DNA of 64,000 bases from Bombyx mori (GCF_030269925.1 NC_085131.1:11083501-11147500); one strand, 5' to 3'. Counted from the stretch's first letter, positions 1-11,693 are shown. The notes: generated by a model from the letters alone, not told the origin. Numbers and translations: made by a program.

Positions 1-279
1 TTCAAAAGTGTGCCGCCAAATTTTGCGAATATATAATAATGTTAATATTATTAAATTATATCATTTTAAAAGAAAAATATTTTAAACATGAATATATATT
101 GAAATCCACAAAAAAATATTTATAGTATATTTTAGTTTATTTCGTATATTAAATTTTTTGATAAACTATTTATGCAGTGTGTTGTAGTAAGTAAATAATT
201 TTTATCTTTTTCTTGTGTGCCGCCAAATTTTGAAATCGTTAAATATGTGCCGCAATAAAAAATAGGTTGAGAATCACTG
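1..279. mobile_element. hAT-like transposon, right end only
   Basis: The stretch ends at 264-279 in AGGTTGAGAATCACTG, which is the reverse of the CAGTGATTCTCAACC terminal inverted repeat common in hAT transposons. The subterminal part carries repeated GTGCCGCCAAATTTT motifs at 10-24 and 217-231 and a shorter GTGCCGC at 247-253, as expected of subterminal transposase sites. The left end lies outside the window, so the element class is inferred from one terminus. Confidence 0.5.
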
Positions 280-310
280 TCATAGATGAATCGTTCTTTA
301 CTTAACTGAC

Positions 311-513
311 TGACCCAGTGGCGCAGTAGTTAGCGGTCCTGACTCTTGCGCCGAGGGTTGTGGGTTCGATTCCCACGTCGGGCAAACATTATGCGATGGA
401 CAAGTTCATTTGCTCTATGTTTATTATGTATATATTTAAACATATCTAAGTATTATCAGTCTATGGCACCCATAACACAGGGAATCCTAAATTGGGGACG
501 GGTGACCGTGCGT
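311..513 (+). mobile_element. tRNA-derived SINE head and body
   Basis: Positions 311-384 look like a tRNA gene: an A-box-like TGGCGCAGTAGTTAGCG and a B box GGGTTCGATTCCC (362-374) at normal spacing. The acceptor arms do not pair cleanly and the sequence runs on into a non-tRNA body. I therefore read it as a SINE promoter head and not as a tRNA gene. A Bm1 copy in reverse orientation abuts it on the right. Confidence 0.5.
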
Positions 514-764
514 TTTTTCTTTATTGCTTAGTTGGATGGACGAGCTCACAGCCCACCTGGTGTTAAGTGGCTACCGGAGCCCATAGACATCTGCAACGTT
601 AATGCCGTTACCCACCTTGAGACATGAGTTCTAAGGCCTCAGTATAGTTACAACGGCTGCCCCGCCCTTCAAACCGAAACGCATTACTGCTTCACGGCAG
701 AAATAGGCAGGGCGGTGGTACCTACCTGTGCGGACTCACAAGAGGTCCTACCATCAGTAACCAG
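514..764 (-). mobile_element. Bm1-type SINE, 5'-truncated
   Basis: This is the reverse complement of the repeat that reads GGTGGTAGGACCTCTTGTG ... AGCAATAAA elsewhere in the window (compare the long copy at 17536-17985). The T-rich left edge (513-527) is the tail, so the insertion is on the minus strand. It lacks the tRNA-like head. The name Bm1 is from memory. Confidence 0.8.
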
Positions 765-1685
765 TGCTCCCAGCTACTATTATTATTATTAAATAAAACA
801 TATAACATTATTCGCAGACTTATTTGTTCGCTCGGTACAGTTACCCGGATCATTACGCATTACAATGTACGTGTGTGACAGGAATATATCAAATGTTCGC
901 GTCGATCGATTGATGTACATATTTATAGCTTTGAGAATCCGGGTTTGGTTTCGGAATGCAAATTCAAAAGAATTCATATCTTTTACATTCCATCGGATAG
1001 CGTCAATTATCGTAAGACGGATTGATCAGCATTAAGTTAACTAAAAATTTTTATTGATTTTGAACATCCATATAGCAGTCCCGAAGAGTTTATAATAAAA
1101 TGCATCACTAGAACCGTTCTTAAGCATTGTGTGAAGGAACACGTATGCATTTTAGAAGGTTTTTATTGACACATTCTCTAAAAAAACCACTAAACTATTA
1201 TATCTTCATTAAATTAACTAAATTTATATGCTTAATATACCGGTATTTAATAGAACAATTACTGTTAATTTTATTAATTACTATTATTTTGTAATTACTA
1301 TATTTGTATAAATAAAACACAGTACCTAATGATTAGTATTTCGTAACTACTATTAATTTATCTGTCATTAGTTTCGCAAACAAAATCTCATCATTTATTT
1401 ATTAGTTTTAAATTCAAATGAAATATTTGTTCGTATACACGATTTTTCTTCTAAAAAATTCTAAAATTGTAATACTTTTTAATTCGATTCGATTTGTTTT
1501 CGTATACAATAAAAAACCAAAAAATATATCGAAATTTTAAGAAATCTTTAACAGTCATTCACTTTACCCATAGTACAAGATTTAGTGTTAATAAATTGTA
1601 GATAATTGTAATTTTGTATTCTTTAATCAGAGCGCCAATCACCGGGATATACTAATAGTTTGATTCACGTAATATGTGGTGTTTA
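765..1685. other. AT-rich stretch without a recognised gene
   Basis: Mostly AT-rich sequence with no ORF that looks coding, no recognisable repeat boundary and no RNA gene that I can support. Confidence 0.5.
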
Positions 1686-1921
1686 CTGGTGGTAGGACCT
1701 CTTGTGAGTCCGCGTGGGTAGGTACCACCACCCTGCTTATTTCTGCCGTGAAGCAGTAATGCGTTTCGGTTTGAAGAGTGGGGCAGCCGTTGTAACTATA
1801 CTGAGATCTTAGAGCTTATATCTCAAGTTGGGTGGCGCATTTACGTTGTAGATGTCTATGGGCTCCAGTAACCACATAACACCAGGTGGGCTGTGAGCTC
1901 GTCTATCCATCTAAGCAATAG
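1686..1921 (+). mobile_element. Bm1-type SINE, 5'-truncated
   Basis: A plus-strand copy running from GGTGGTAGGACCTCTTGTG through the conserved GCAGTAATGCGTTTCGG core to CTAAGCAATAG. It matches the other Bm1 copies throughout and lacks the tRNA-like head. Confidence 0.8.
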
Positions 1922-3999
1922 ACTATCGATACAAAGACCGTAAGCTTCAACCACTACGCGTTGTTTCAAAGATTGGTCCTTATGGCTGTTTCTGTCAACT
2001 GGAGCTTTTGTAGCCTTAATTGATGTGATTAAAGTAAGAAACCAGTAAAAGATGCGTGGTTATCCGTGGTGGATGTATTTTTGGATCGTATGGTATGTAT
2101 ATTATTTTTTTCGCAGTTATGCTTGCCGGTTTGAAGAGCAGGTTAGCCGCTATCCAATGTAATTTAGTATTAGACATGTACCTTAATGTAATTCGTGTTG
2201 CTCATTCGAGTTATGGCATGCTTAAGACTGTGCGCCTACCACAGTTTTTTTCTGAAATGAAGTCAGTAAAGTGCATTTACGGATGGAGACGGTTAGTGGC
2301 TTATCCGGATAATGTTGACGGTATAATGCTACATTAAATATTTTTTTCAATTTCTAAACAACATTTAGTTCATTCATTTGATGACTTTCGGCTTTTGAAC
2401 ATAAATTATGTTTGTCAAAATGTTGAATTTAATGTCGGCTATTTTGAACCTTATTGTCATATTTGTCAAGAATTAGTTTAATGAGGCTTGTGTATATACA
2501 TACTTAAATACCAAATTGTTTTGAACCATGGAAATTTAAAACGAAATTGTTCTAAATTTGCTTTAAGGTACATCACAAAAGGCTTTTAATATCATATGCA
2601 TAAATAAATAAAAAAAGGTTCGCTTACTTATACAGATAAGCGAATCTAAGCTTTTATTTTTAAATTATTGGAAATTAAAATCCAATAGGAAATCAATTAA
2701 AATCTTATTAAATTGTTCGAAAATCAAAATACATGGTAGTCGTATTTCATTTGTTCATTGAAATAAGTTTACATATTATAATATTTTAAACTTCCTGGTC
2801 CAATTATTAAAAAAAAAAAAAGATTGTAGATGTGGAGCTGCTTAATCTAACTTCGAAAGGCTTCTAAATTTAAACAAAGATAACCAGCAAACGACTCCGG
2901 TCGTCTGTAAGCGTTGTGGACTAAATGCACGTAGTTAAATTTGTAAACATTTCTAACGCCAGACACACACGCTTTCGATTCACAACCGAAACCGCAACAC
3001 CATAACATTAGAATATAAATCGCTGGAGGCTCCATCAGTGGAAAGTTTGTGATGTGCCGGTTCTTCGGAGAGAGAGGCGTCTACCGGCCCGAGGCGTCCC
3101 TAAATAATACCGCTATAATACGTTTAAGCTGTGAACATACCGGTGGACTGCAGAAAAACACAGGTAAAGGCACTTTTGTAACAATAAAATACAAATATTT
3201 CACAGCACACGCGCCGATCCAACGAAGCGGGAAGGTTCAAGTATTATGATGTTTGTTTTATACACGAAGTTTTTTGATATGTGACGAGCAACACGTGCGA
3301 ATAGGTCGGAACGTTACGCGGTACTGGCGCGCGCTGACCGCTTACGGGGAGCGCGACCGGTCTGAGATTTCTCCCCGTAAACAACGAAAGCGAGCCTTCC
3401 AGCCTTTCTTCGAGTCGTGGCGAAACGCGATAGACCCGCTACTACAAGTTCTCGATGCTAATTCCGTGACCTTGTTCCACAAAAGCAGACTGGCCGTTAT
3501 TTTAGACGCTCGAACGACTCATCGTTTCTGATACTCAAACCGGAAAATGACATCCATTTGATGGTTAATGAGATACCTACAAATTCCGGAACACAAATTC
3601 ATAATACGAAGACATTATGATTAATGAGAAAACGAAGAATACAAAAAAGCTTCTACGATCACAATAAATATCTCCAATCATTATGCAAAAGTATTTCAGT
3701 CAATTTTAGTCAGTAAGCCATCTAATATTCATATTATTCATATTCATAAACTGCTGAAATTGAACTCCTCTGCCAATTTGCAGCTAGAAATTGTAGCAAG
3801 CTATCACATCAGGTGAAAGACCTTACTGAAACCCCACATAACGAGTGCGTGCGCTAAGCCTCAGTTCGCAAACTATGGAAAACATCTGTCAAGGCTTTAA
3901 TAAGCAAGAATTCCACATGACCACAACTGCTCTGCCAAGAGCAACCGACTATGATGATGATGATCACATTATAATCCATCGCTAGCAGTTCATTTTTTG
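1922..3999. other. No confident gene; GC-richer island inside
   Basis: Several ORFs of 60-93 codons occur (2056-2337, 3049-3249, 3253-3531), but none has a recognisable domain or splice context. The stretch at about 2990-3540 is clearly GC-richer than its surroundings and is open in two successive frames. It could be a non-coding first exon, a promoter region or an old transposon remnant. I cannot decide from sequence alone. Confidence 0.35.
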
Positions 4000-4165
4000 C
4001 TTAGATGGTTAGACGATCCTAGGGCTTACCTGGTGTTCAGTGGCTATCGGAACCTCTGTACGTGATCGTAAATACCGCCATCTGCCTTGAGGCTTGAGTA
4101 ATAAGTCTGACTTTTTATAGTACAACGGTCGTAATAGGCGGAGTTGTGTTGTTTGTCTCTGCGTT
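4000..4165 (-). mobile_element. Degenerate Bm1-type SINE
   Basis: A diverged reverse copy of the Bm1 3' half: CTTAGATGG near 4000, then CCTGGTGTTCAGTGGCTATCGG, with the usual core largely eroded. It is much older than the neighbouring copy at 4617. Confidence 0.5.
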
Positions 4166-4259
4166 TATCAATAAGTAGCATCGTTATTATTCTGCCCAAC
4201 CTTATCCCTCTAATTTCAATAAGAGTTCCAGGCGGGCGTTCTGGCTGTTTTAGTCCTGT

Positions 4260-4428
4260 GTGCTTAGTGCGAGCTTTTTAACGTTCTCGATAGCGTAAAA
4301 GTTGACTCAAATTTGTATGCAGTTGGAACAACGGCCCTAGCGGCAAACGTAGGCAAACGTTCCAACTCCATACAAATTTGAGTTAACTTTTACGATATCG
4401 AAAACGTTAAAAAACTCACACTAAGCAC
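4260..4428. mobile_element. Palindromic MITE (copy 1)
   Basis: A 169-bp foldback sequence. The left end GTGCTTAGTGCGAG is answered by CTCACACTAAGCAC at the right end. The arms of about 75 bp match through AACGTTCTCGATAGCGTAAA and its imperfect reverse complement, leaving a very short loop around 4335-4350. There is no coding capacity. A second copy, split by a LINE tail, lies at 8701-9075. The superfamily is unknown because a target-site duplication is not clear. Confidence 0.8.
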
Positions 4429-4616
4429 GTGACACTGAATATTTCGCGTCTTTCGGTTTGAAGGTGAGATTGTCGTCATTACAGTACCAAGAACTTTAAT
4501 CTAAGGTCTCAAGATGTGTGGTGGCGTCTTGTTGCTATTTCTATGTACTGTCATGAACCGATTAGCTCAAGACAGGCCGCGATTTCCTCTGGCCAAGTAT
4601 ATTGGTAAAAATAAGA

Positions 4617-4817
4617 TGTTTTTTTATTGCTTAGATGAGTGGACGAGCTCACAGCCCACCTGGTGCTAAGTGGTTACTGGAGCCCATAGACATCTATAAC
4701 GTAAACGCGCCACTCACCTTGAGATATAAGATCTAAGGTCTCAAGTATAGTAACAACGGCTGCCCCACGCTTAAAACCGAAACGCATTACTGCTTCACGG
4801 CAGAAATAGGCAGGGCA
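4617..4817 (-). mobile_element. Bm1-type SINE, 5'-truncated
   Basis: A reverse Bm1 copy starting in TTTTTTTATTGCTTAGATG and ending abruptly in GGCAGGGC, so it lacks the last 40 or so bases seen in other truncated copies. Confidence 0.8.
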
Positions 4818-5178
4818 CTTACGAATTCTGCATTCGAACAAATAGTAGGGGTTAAATTCGTATGCTTTCATCCGAGCAATAAAACGTGCGATGACGCCTC
4901 GGAGTCAGGATCTGCTCGCGGAATCGGTCAAGGCGCTACATGACTCAATACTCAATAGACACCTTGGCACACTTCTTATAAGACCCTGCTTCGTATTAAA
5001 AAAGTGTGATTCCGGATATGTATTACAGTACAGATAGAAAATTCCATAGAAAAATTCAATTGTTGCAAGTTAATAAACTTCCATTACAATTTAGAGAGCT
5101 TATGTGGGTGCCTTCTAATAATCCAACCATTCTGATCATGAAACCATCAGACTCAGATGGTTTCATATGAACATAATA

Positions 5179-5763
5179 GGTTGGGGAAAAGTTTCATCGC
5201 ATTTTTTAAGAAAATTCACAACATATTTTAATATACTTAGTTTATTTACATTTAACTAAAGTATGTAGGTACAATTTTGTTCGATAAATTTTTGCCATCT
5301 TGTATGTAGGGGCATGATCCCATTGCTATAGAAATTTTGGGGCTTCTGATCAAAATACCGCGGCAATTGGTTTTGGCAGTCCTCTCGTGATGTTAACCTG
5401 ACACTGCCTAAAGAATTCTGAAGAGACCGAAACAGGTGGAAGTCTGAAGGTGCAAGGTCAGGACTATACGGCGGATGCATTAACACCTCCCAGCCAAGCT
5501 CTCTTCATTTGTTCGCAGTAGAGTTCAGAATCAATGGTCCCGCCTGGTGGTAACAACTCATAATGAATAATAATGCCCTTCCAATCCCACCACACACACA
5601 GCATCACCTTGTTGCGCGTTAGCCCGGGTTGGCAAAATCGTACAAGATAGCAAAAAGCTATCGAACAAAATGGTACCTACATGCTTTAGTTAAATGTAAA
5701 TAAACTATATTAAAAAATGTTATGAATTTTCTTAAAAAATGCGAAGAAACTTTTTCCCCAACC
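5179..5763 (-). mobile_element. Internally deleted mariner with long terminal inverted repeats
   Basis: Both ends start GGTTGGGGAAAA, and the inverted match continues for about 110 bp (roughly 5179-5290 against 5655-5763). TA dinucleotides at 5177-5178 and 5764-5765 fit the mariner target duplication. The 585-bp length is under half of a full mariner. The interior translates on the minus strand into pieces of a DD34D transposase. It is therefore a non-autonomous deletion derivative. The long inverted arms are unusual for mariner, whose TIRs are typically about 30 bp. Confidence 0.85.
5256..5625 (-). pseudogene. Mariner transposase remnant
   Basis: Minus-strand translation gives two collinear mariner pieces. 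One, near 5520-5600, reads like V-W-W-D-W-K-G-I-I and L-L-P-P-G-G-T-I-D-S-E-L-Y-C. The other, in the open stretch 5256-5486, contains PPYSPDLAPSDFHLF, where the aspartate after SP is the third catalytic residue of the DD34D triad. The sequence between them is missing, so the protein cannot be functional. It lies wholly inside the element at 5179-5763. Confidence 0.8.
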
Positions 5764-5935
5764 TAATATGTTAAGGTTTAACGTGTACTTGTATGAGGTA
5801 TTTAGTTTAAGTACTTTAATTTAAGCAATCAAAATATAATCTATTAAGAACATCGTGTAACATCAGTATTAAACTATAACTTGTATCAGTCTCAGTCTCT
5901 ATATTGTTTGAGGGTTATTTAATATGGTTTATCTG

Positions 5936-6222
5936 CTCTTTTCTTCCCTACTTATTCTAGTTACCTCAAGGGGTTATTCTAGATTCACCGAACTGGTAGA
6001 TGAGCTCGCGGGCCTCAAACTTAACGTTGTTGCTAACACGAACCCTAGAAAGAGCCGTGTTTCGCAGAATCTACCACCGGATTGGAAACGCGACCCACTG
6101 AGAAGATCCGGCGAGTAACTCTGTGTCTGTGGGTTAATTTACTCGCCGAGCCCTTCGTCGCAAGCGACGGGTTCGACGAGAACGATGACCGGTGCTTGAG
6201 GTAACATTGAGAGCCCCAAGGA
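5936..6222 (-). mobile_element. Jockey-type LINE 3' end (family C), 5'-truncated
   Basis: It belongs to the family seen at 9700, 48300, 57627 and 60595: a T-rich left edge, then TAGGTGAGCTC-like, GCTAACACGAACCCTAG, AAGATCCGGCGAG and CGACGGGTTCGACGAG blocks. The T-tract on the left means the poly(A) tail is on the minus strand. The far end corresponds to the last codons of the LINE reverse-transcriptase ORF. Confidence 0.65.
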
Positions 6223-6239
6223 ATTAAGAGCTTTGGATA

Positions 6240-6505
6240 TTACTGCGTCAAATTTAAAGAGCAGTCGGTTAGCGTGGATGTTATGCGTAGAGAGAAGATG
6301 CATGTGACCAGGAGATGTATGGAAATGGTAGTGAAAGGTAGAGGGGGAAGAGATCGACCGAAGAAGACATGGATGGAGTGTGTGAATGACGATATGAGAG
6401 AGAGAGAGGAGTGAGTGTTGAACTGACAGCTGATAGAAGAGAATGGAAGAGAAAAATTATTTGTGCGGACCCCTCCTGGTGGGATAAGGTGAAGAAAAAG
6501 AAGAG
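6240..6505 (+). pseudogene. LINE ORF2 C-terminal remnant (RTE-like)
   Basis: Plus-strand translation, with small frame changes, resembles the C-terminal tail common in RTE-type LINE proteins: basic residues, then G-R-D-R-P-K-K-T-W-M-E-C-V-N-D-D-M near 6345-6405, and R-R-E-W-K-R ... P-S-W-W-D-K near 6440-6490. No intact ORF spans it. The identification rests on memory of that motif. Confidence 0.45.
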
Positions 6506-7561
6506 AATATTACTCCGTCAATATATGACAACCTAAACATACATTCTAGATTTAATTAAAGCTAATTTTATAGTTTAATCTTGCGTTTTTTTTATTGGAC
6601 ATTGGTTCCGAAGTTTCGAATGCATTAGAGATTTCACGAGATAAAGCTGTAAAAGCAGCTTTAATTGCGACACGACTCTTGGCAACCGAAGAAATTGCTG
6701 TTGTAAGCTTATCTAGTTTAAATATTTATTTAAAAAATGATTTAAACTATTTCCTCGAATCATTCGTTCTAGTCGTATTCCATTTTTAAAAAACCGAACC
6801 TTAGAGATCTTCGGAAGTGTTTTGTAGCTTTTTTCGTTATTCGTCAATCGTAGATGACTATAGACGAGCTTATTTCGCGTACACCTGATGTTTTGACCGG
6901 TTACGTCATTGGTATAACGGCCATCCTACGGTTTAATTATGAATGCTACGCAGAGATATGCGAGATGCTATAATTAAAGTTCAACGTTCCACATTCATAG
7001 AACCTTAAGCTAAATTTCTTCTACGAGGAACAAAGATACATAACTATACGATAACTCAAAAATACTGTTTGAGATATAATCAATACAGATCAATAAATTT
7101 GTTTTTGTTTAGTAAAAAAACCTCTTAAAGCACTGTCCATATAAATATCAATAACATATTCAAAATAAATATTGTATAGTAATAAAATTTTACTGTATAA
7201 CAACCGTGTATAGGAAACCTGAACGCAGTTTAAAAGCTTTCTAACTACGAGTGAAAATAAAATGGTGGTCAGCTGCAATTTCGTTAATTGATTCGGCAAT
7301 TTGTTGTTCAGGTTTCGGTTTTTGAACGAATGTGCGACTTATCTTAAAGTCGTTAAGTTCAAATTTCAAATTTATGTTTGGGACGATCTTTTTACTAAAG
7401 TTAATTTTTTTAGGAGCGTCGAGAATAAGAGTGGCATCTGAAGCATGCAACGAAGTCAGCAGACATAATTTGTCGAGAATTTCACACTATGAAGTTGTGT
7501 GAAGTTAAATTACGAGGCATTGCAGATTCTATCAGTAAACGTAACTATAATATACCATTTT
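6506..7561. other. No recognised feature
   Basis: AT-rich sequence with only short ORFs (for example 6595-6789, 7090-7299 and 7241-7450) that show no domain, no repeat identity and no plausible splice context. Confidence 0.45.
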
Positions 7562-7805
7562 TACTGGTGGTAGGACCTCTTGTGAGTCCGCACGGGTAGG
7601 TACCACCGCCCCGCCTATTTCTGCCGTGAAGCAGTAACGCGTTTCGGTTTGAAGGGTGGGGCAGCCGTTGTGACTATACTGAGACCTTAGAACTATATCT
7701 CAAGGTGTGTGGCGCATTTACGTTGTAGATGTCTATGGGCTCCAGTAACCACTTAACACCAAGTGGGCTGTGACCTCGTCCACACATCAAAACAATAAAA
7801 AAAAA
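7562..7805 (+). mobile_element. Bm1-type SINE, 5'-truncated
   Basis: A plus-strand copy from ACTGGTGGTAGGACC to AACAATAAAAAAAA. It shares CACCGCCCCGCC and AACTATATCTCAAGGTGTG variants with the long copy at 17536, which suggests the same subfamily. Confidence 0.85.
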
Positions 7806-8700
7806 CCATTCGAATTAGTCGGATATACTTCGGATGTATTTCGGATATATTTTATATTTTTCAAAACTACATTTAATTCGAATAGGTACTGTTTTGCAGT
7901 ATGAACAGATAGATTAGCTATACATATCTCTTAAAATACATTTATTGTCTAAATCTGAATGGAAAAACTGTTTTAACAGAATTTAACAAAACAGGAAGAC
8001 CTCTATTCGATTTCTTGTGTTATCTCAGACCTTTTTTATAGGGTTTATGGATGATTCTTTTTTATTTCAAAACAGGTTATTTTTTATGTAATGCTGTTTA
8101 AATTTTACGAACATCTGACAGTGACAATGAACAGTTAGTTAGTCTTGGAGTATTAGTAGCATTAAGGATAATAATGAATATTTAGTTGACTTGGACTAAA
8201 TTATCGATATTCTCATTTTGTTGAAGTCGATTTTCTTTCGTCTTCGTTTTTTTTGTATTTTTCTTTATATGTTTATTAATAACAAAACTGTGTAATGTTT
8301 AACACACCTATAACGCGTATTATAACGTTTGAGTACAAGATGTTAAGGATGTATACGTATTGTTTTTTGGTTTGGCGCGTCAGAATCATAAAATTAGTAA
8401 GTAGGCAGGTGCAACCTACTCGCGTAAAAAAAAATTTGACCTTCACACGTAACTTATGCGTTAGAACAATATACTGTTGCGGTGTTAAAATAAACGTTAA
8501 TTACGACAAAAAAACAAAATACGTTTATTAAGAAAACACACACGGGTTTTTGTTTCTAGTTGTAGTAGTTTAGAGAGATTCCTTTCGGGCTGTGATTACT
8601 AAGGCACTTTTATTAGTTTGACTGCGTTATCGTGACCTTGCCGTGGATTGAGATGGTGAAATTTTATTGAATCCTGCACCAGATGGGTAGCACAGGCGGT
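7806..8700. other. No recognised feature
   Basis: AT-rich, with one 78-codon ORF (8295-8531) of unremarkable composition. I see no repeat end, RNA gene or conserved motif. Confidence 0.45.
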
Positions 8701-9075
8701 GTGCTTAGTGCGAGTTTTTTAACGTTCTCGATAGCGTAAAAGTTAACTCAAAATTTGTATGCAGTCGGAACAGCGCTCATAGTGGCAAACTTAATTTTTT
8801 TCCTTACCTAAGCTGATGGTCTCGAGAGACCATATCAGCATCACCGGGCGAGTAGGTGAGCTCACGGGGCTCAAACCTGATGTTGTTGCTAACACGAACC
8901 CTAGCAAGAGCCGTGCTTCGCAGAATCTACTACCGGATTGGAAACGCGACCCATTGAGAAGATCCGGCGAGAAACCCAGTGGGTTGTGTCTGTGGGGCTT
9001 AAGTGAACGTTACACCATACAAATTTGAGTTAACTCTTACGCTATCGAGAACGTTAAAAAACTCGCACTAAGTAC
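8701..9075. mobile_element. Palindromic MITE (copy 2), interrupted
   Basis: The same foldback MITE as at 4260. The left arm is 8701-8790 (GTGCTTAGTGCGAG ...) and the right arm about 9003-9075 (... CTCGCACTAAGTAC). The loop is displaced by a LINE 3' tail at 8795-8997. Removing that insert restores a palindrome of about 170 bp. Confidence 0.8.
8795..8997 (-). mobile_element. Family C LINE tail inserted in the MITE
   Basis: A T-rich left edge (8795-8800), then CCTTACCTAAGCTGATGG, GCTAACACGAACCCTAG and AAGATCCGGCGAGAAAC, as in the other family C copies. CTTAA at 8790-8794 and 8998-9002 is a candidate 5-bp target duplication. The insert splits the MITE near its loop, so it is younger than the MITE. 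Confidence 0.75.
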
Positions 9076-9542
9076 GCGGATGTCAGATTGTAGCCGGCAC
9101 GCTACCCACTTTCATTCTACTTCACAAGATATAGGTACTTGATGATCGAGTTTCACATTACCACAATGGCGATTACCCGCCGACCCAGAGATTGTTCTGA
9201 CCACGTCCTAAGCGCTAATATTTTTCCATAAAACAAATAAATCGCAAACATGTATAAGGTGCACATTTCGGAATCCGCTATTATATACATTCTTTAACCG
9301 AGGACAATGAAAGGAAAAATGCGCGAATTGAAAGCAAACAATTTGAGATCAAATCAAAGATTGCTTACAAATACTTCTGCCTTGCTGGCTTCAATATTGC
9401 CGTATTTGGCTACAATCGAAATGTGTGTAAACATATCTCAGTATACGTAAGACTAGATAAGACGAAATAACATGTTGAATTGCAACAAACGTGTTGAAAA
9501 AAAAATAGCGGCGCAGAAACATCATCCTATTGACAACTCTAT

Positions 9543-9690
9543 AAATACAGCCCACTGAGTTTCTCGCCGGATCTTCTCAGTGGGTCGCGATTCCGATCCG
9601 GCGGCAGGTTCTGCGAAGCACTGCTCTTGATAAGGCTAGTGTTAGCAATTTTTTTCAGGTTAAGTCTGTGAGCTCACTTTCTTCCCATTT
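9543..9690 (+). mobile_element. Family C LINE tail fragment, plus orientation
   Basis: Reads in the sense direction of the LINE: CCCACTGAGTTTCTCGCC, GGTTCTGCGAAGCACTGC, GTGTTAGCAA. It faces the minus-orientation fragment at 9700-10013, so two LINE tails lie close together in inverted orientation. Confidence 0.65.
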
Positions 9691-9699
9691 GCGATAGCT

Positions 9700-10013
9700 G
9701 GAATAGCTCGTTAATTTTTATTTTTTTTACTACCTACTCGCTGGTAACCTTGGAGGCTTTCCGCTATGATTCGGCGAGGAACTCAGTGGGCTGTGTCTAT
9801 GGGTTAGTTTGCTCGTCGAACTCTTATCGTGATCGACGAGTTCGACGAGGACGTCGACCGGTGCTTGAGGGTGGGTCCTAAGAGCACCGAGAGTGTATCC
9901 GGGGGATACGACAAGACATACTTCGGGCGACGGCGACTTTCCGTTGCCCCGTTGCGATCGTATAAGAAGCTCCTTAAGATACCAGCGAATAGGTAGGGGG
10001 AAAAAATTGACAA
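9700..10013 (-). mobile_element. Family C LINE 3' end with ORF2 C-terminus
   Basis: T-rich at 9717-9730, then the family C blocks with a central deletion. The minus-strand reading of 9804-10013 includes S-R-R-R-P-K-Y-V ... P-P-D-T-L-S-V-L-L, matching the tail of the same ORF in the better-preserved fragment at 56561-56960. This shows that family C is the 3' end of a jockey-type LINE. Confidence 0.65.
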
Positions 10014-10017
10014 GACT

Positions 10018-10254
10018 TTATTTATTTATTTTTATTGCTTAGATGAATGGACGAGCTCACAGCCCACCTTTGGTGTTCAGTGGTTACTGGAGCCCATAGA
10101 CCTTGTGACACCTTGAGATATAAGTTCTAAGGTCTCAGTATAGTTACAACGGCTGCCCCACCCTTCAAACCGAAACGCATTGCTGCTTCACGGCAGAAAT
10201 AGGCAGGGTGGTGGTACCTATCCGTGCGGACTCAAGAGATCCTACCACTAGTAG
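10018..10254 (-). mobile_element. Bm1-type SINE, 5'-truncated
   Basis: A reverse copy from TTTATTTTTATTGCTTAGATG to CTACCACTAGTAG. It has a small deletion where the ACATCTACAACGTAAATGCG segment is normally found. Confidence 0.8.
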
Positions 10255-11693
10255 ACTATGAATATTTGCCATTTATTTTCACATGCGATTGTGGAACCCT
10301 AAAAATATATAATTTTACCAAACATTAAATTAATAAAACAACAAAACCATTATTTATAAATATAACTTTATTCCGAGATCTACTCCTCAAATTTATAAAG
10401 CATAAAATGTCAATGTTACGTCGACCGGATTCGCCATTGTAAACGAGTTACAGTACAAAAAACTAACCGTCGTCTAACTAATGCGACCCGAACTGACCGC
10501 AAACGAAACCGGATCACAACTCACTGGATTTATTTTACTTCCCTACACTTTAAGAACTGTTCACGCGGCAAGTCTTATGTGTATTATCTATGGGCAAGTA
10601 CAACCATAAATCATCTTCTGTCAAATAAATGACAGAACAGTGTTGCCAGAACACAAGCAGTCAAATATTACTGATTTAAAAAAAATAGCTACTGATTTAT
10701 CATTGAAATATAATCTCATTAGCCGCTTACTTTAATACAATCATAAGGCTTACATGTCTATATTAAATTCATGGGCAAATCAAGAAATAGTCATAGCAAT
10801 AGAAATATCTCGTTCACACTGAACCAATTAGAAACCGCGAAGTACATTTCCATGGGCTTTTAGAACAATATGTAGTTGAAAAAGTAAATAAAGAGACAGA
10901 ATTCAGTTCAAATTTAAATCCATTGCCAAATTTAGTTGAAAAAAAAGTAAATAGATAATGATAATACAGGTCTTTGAACCTAGTACAGACTTCAGCTCTT
11001 TCAAGGCTTACAAAATAAATTATAAGGTTAATTTCCATTGGTATTTGTACTATACCTTTAAGAGGGAAATAAATAAATGTGAGAGGATTCGGTTCAAATT
11101 TACATTTGACAAATCGAAAGCGAAACGCAGGTCAGTCTTCGGTACTATAGACGAGAGGCATTCCGAGCTAAAATATAAATAATCAAATAAAAAAATTAGT
11201 AATACATAGTACATTTAATTTAGATTACAAAATTAAAATACAGGAATTCTTGAGCGTTCCCCTTCCCACCGATCTGCTCTCGTCTTTACTATTGCGACCA
11301 TCGCTCATTCAGTCTGAAAACAGAGGAAATAGACAATGTATAAAAGTGCATTACCGCTAACTCTCCCTATAACACGATAGCTACGTTCCTACAAAGACCC
11401 GTGTTGTGCGAAACCGTGTTATATAAGACTAGGAGATTTTTTTTCCGAATAAAACATCTCAACTATGCCTATATTTTTTATTATTATACATAAAAATAAG
11501 CAGTAAAATTTCGGTTTTTCCAATATATTGTGTGTTCATAGAACATACATAAAGTCATTTTCTAAATAATTTTAAACAAATATTTCGTTATCGTGTTGTA
11601 AAATACCGTGTTATAGGAGAGTCACCTGTATATTATTGTTATTTTATTACTTAAATGGGCGTAGCGTCAGTAATAACATTTGTGTAATATCCA
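10255..11693. other. No recognised gene
   Basis: Two overlapping 74-codon ORFs on opposite strands (10814-11038 and 10958-11182) show no domain. The sequence is unique-looking and AT-rich. I see no promoter, RNA gene or repeat boundary that I can defend. Confidence 0.45.

Noticed and set aside
311..384. tRNA gene
   Set aside because: A and B boxes are present, but the acceptor stem pairs poorly and the sequence continues into a SINE body.
2056..2337. 93-codon ORF as a gene
   Set aside because: No domain, no splice context and a composition like the surrounding DNA.
8791..9002. piggyBac-like insertion because TTAA flanks the insert in the MITE
   Set aside because: The insert is a poly(T)-led LINE tail, and TTAA is part of a CTTAA match better read as a LINE target duplication.
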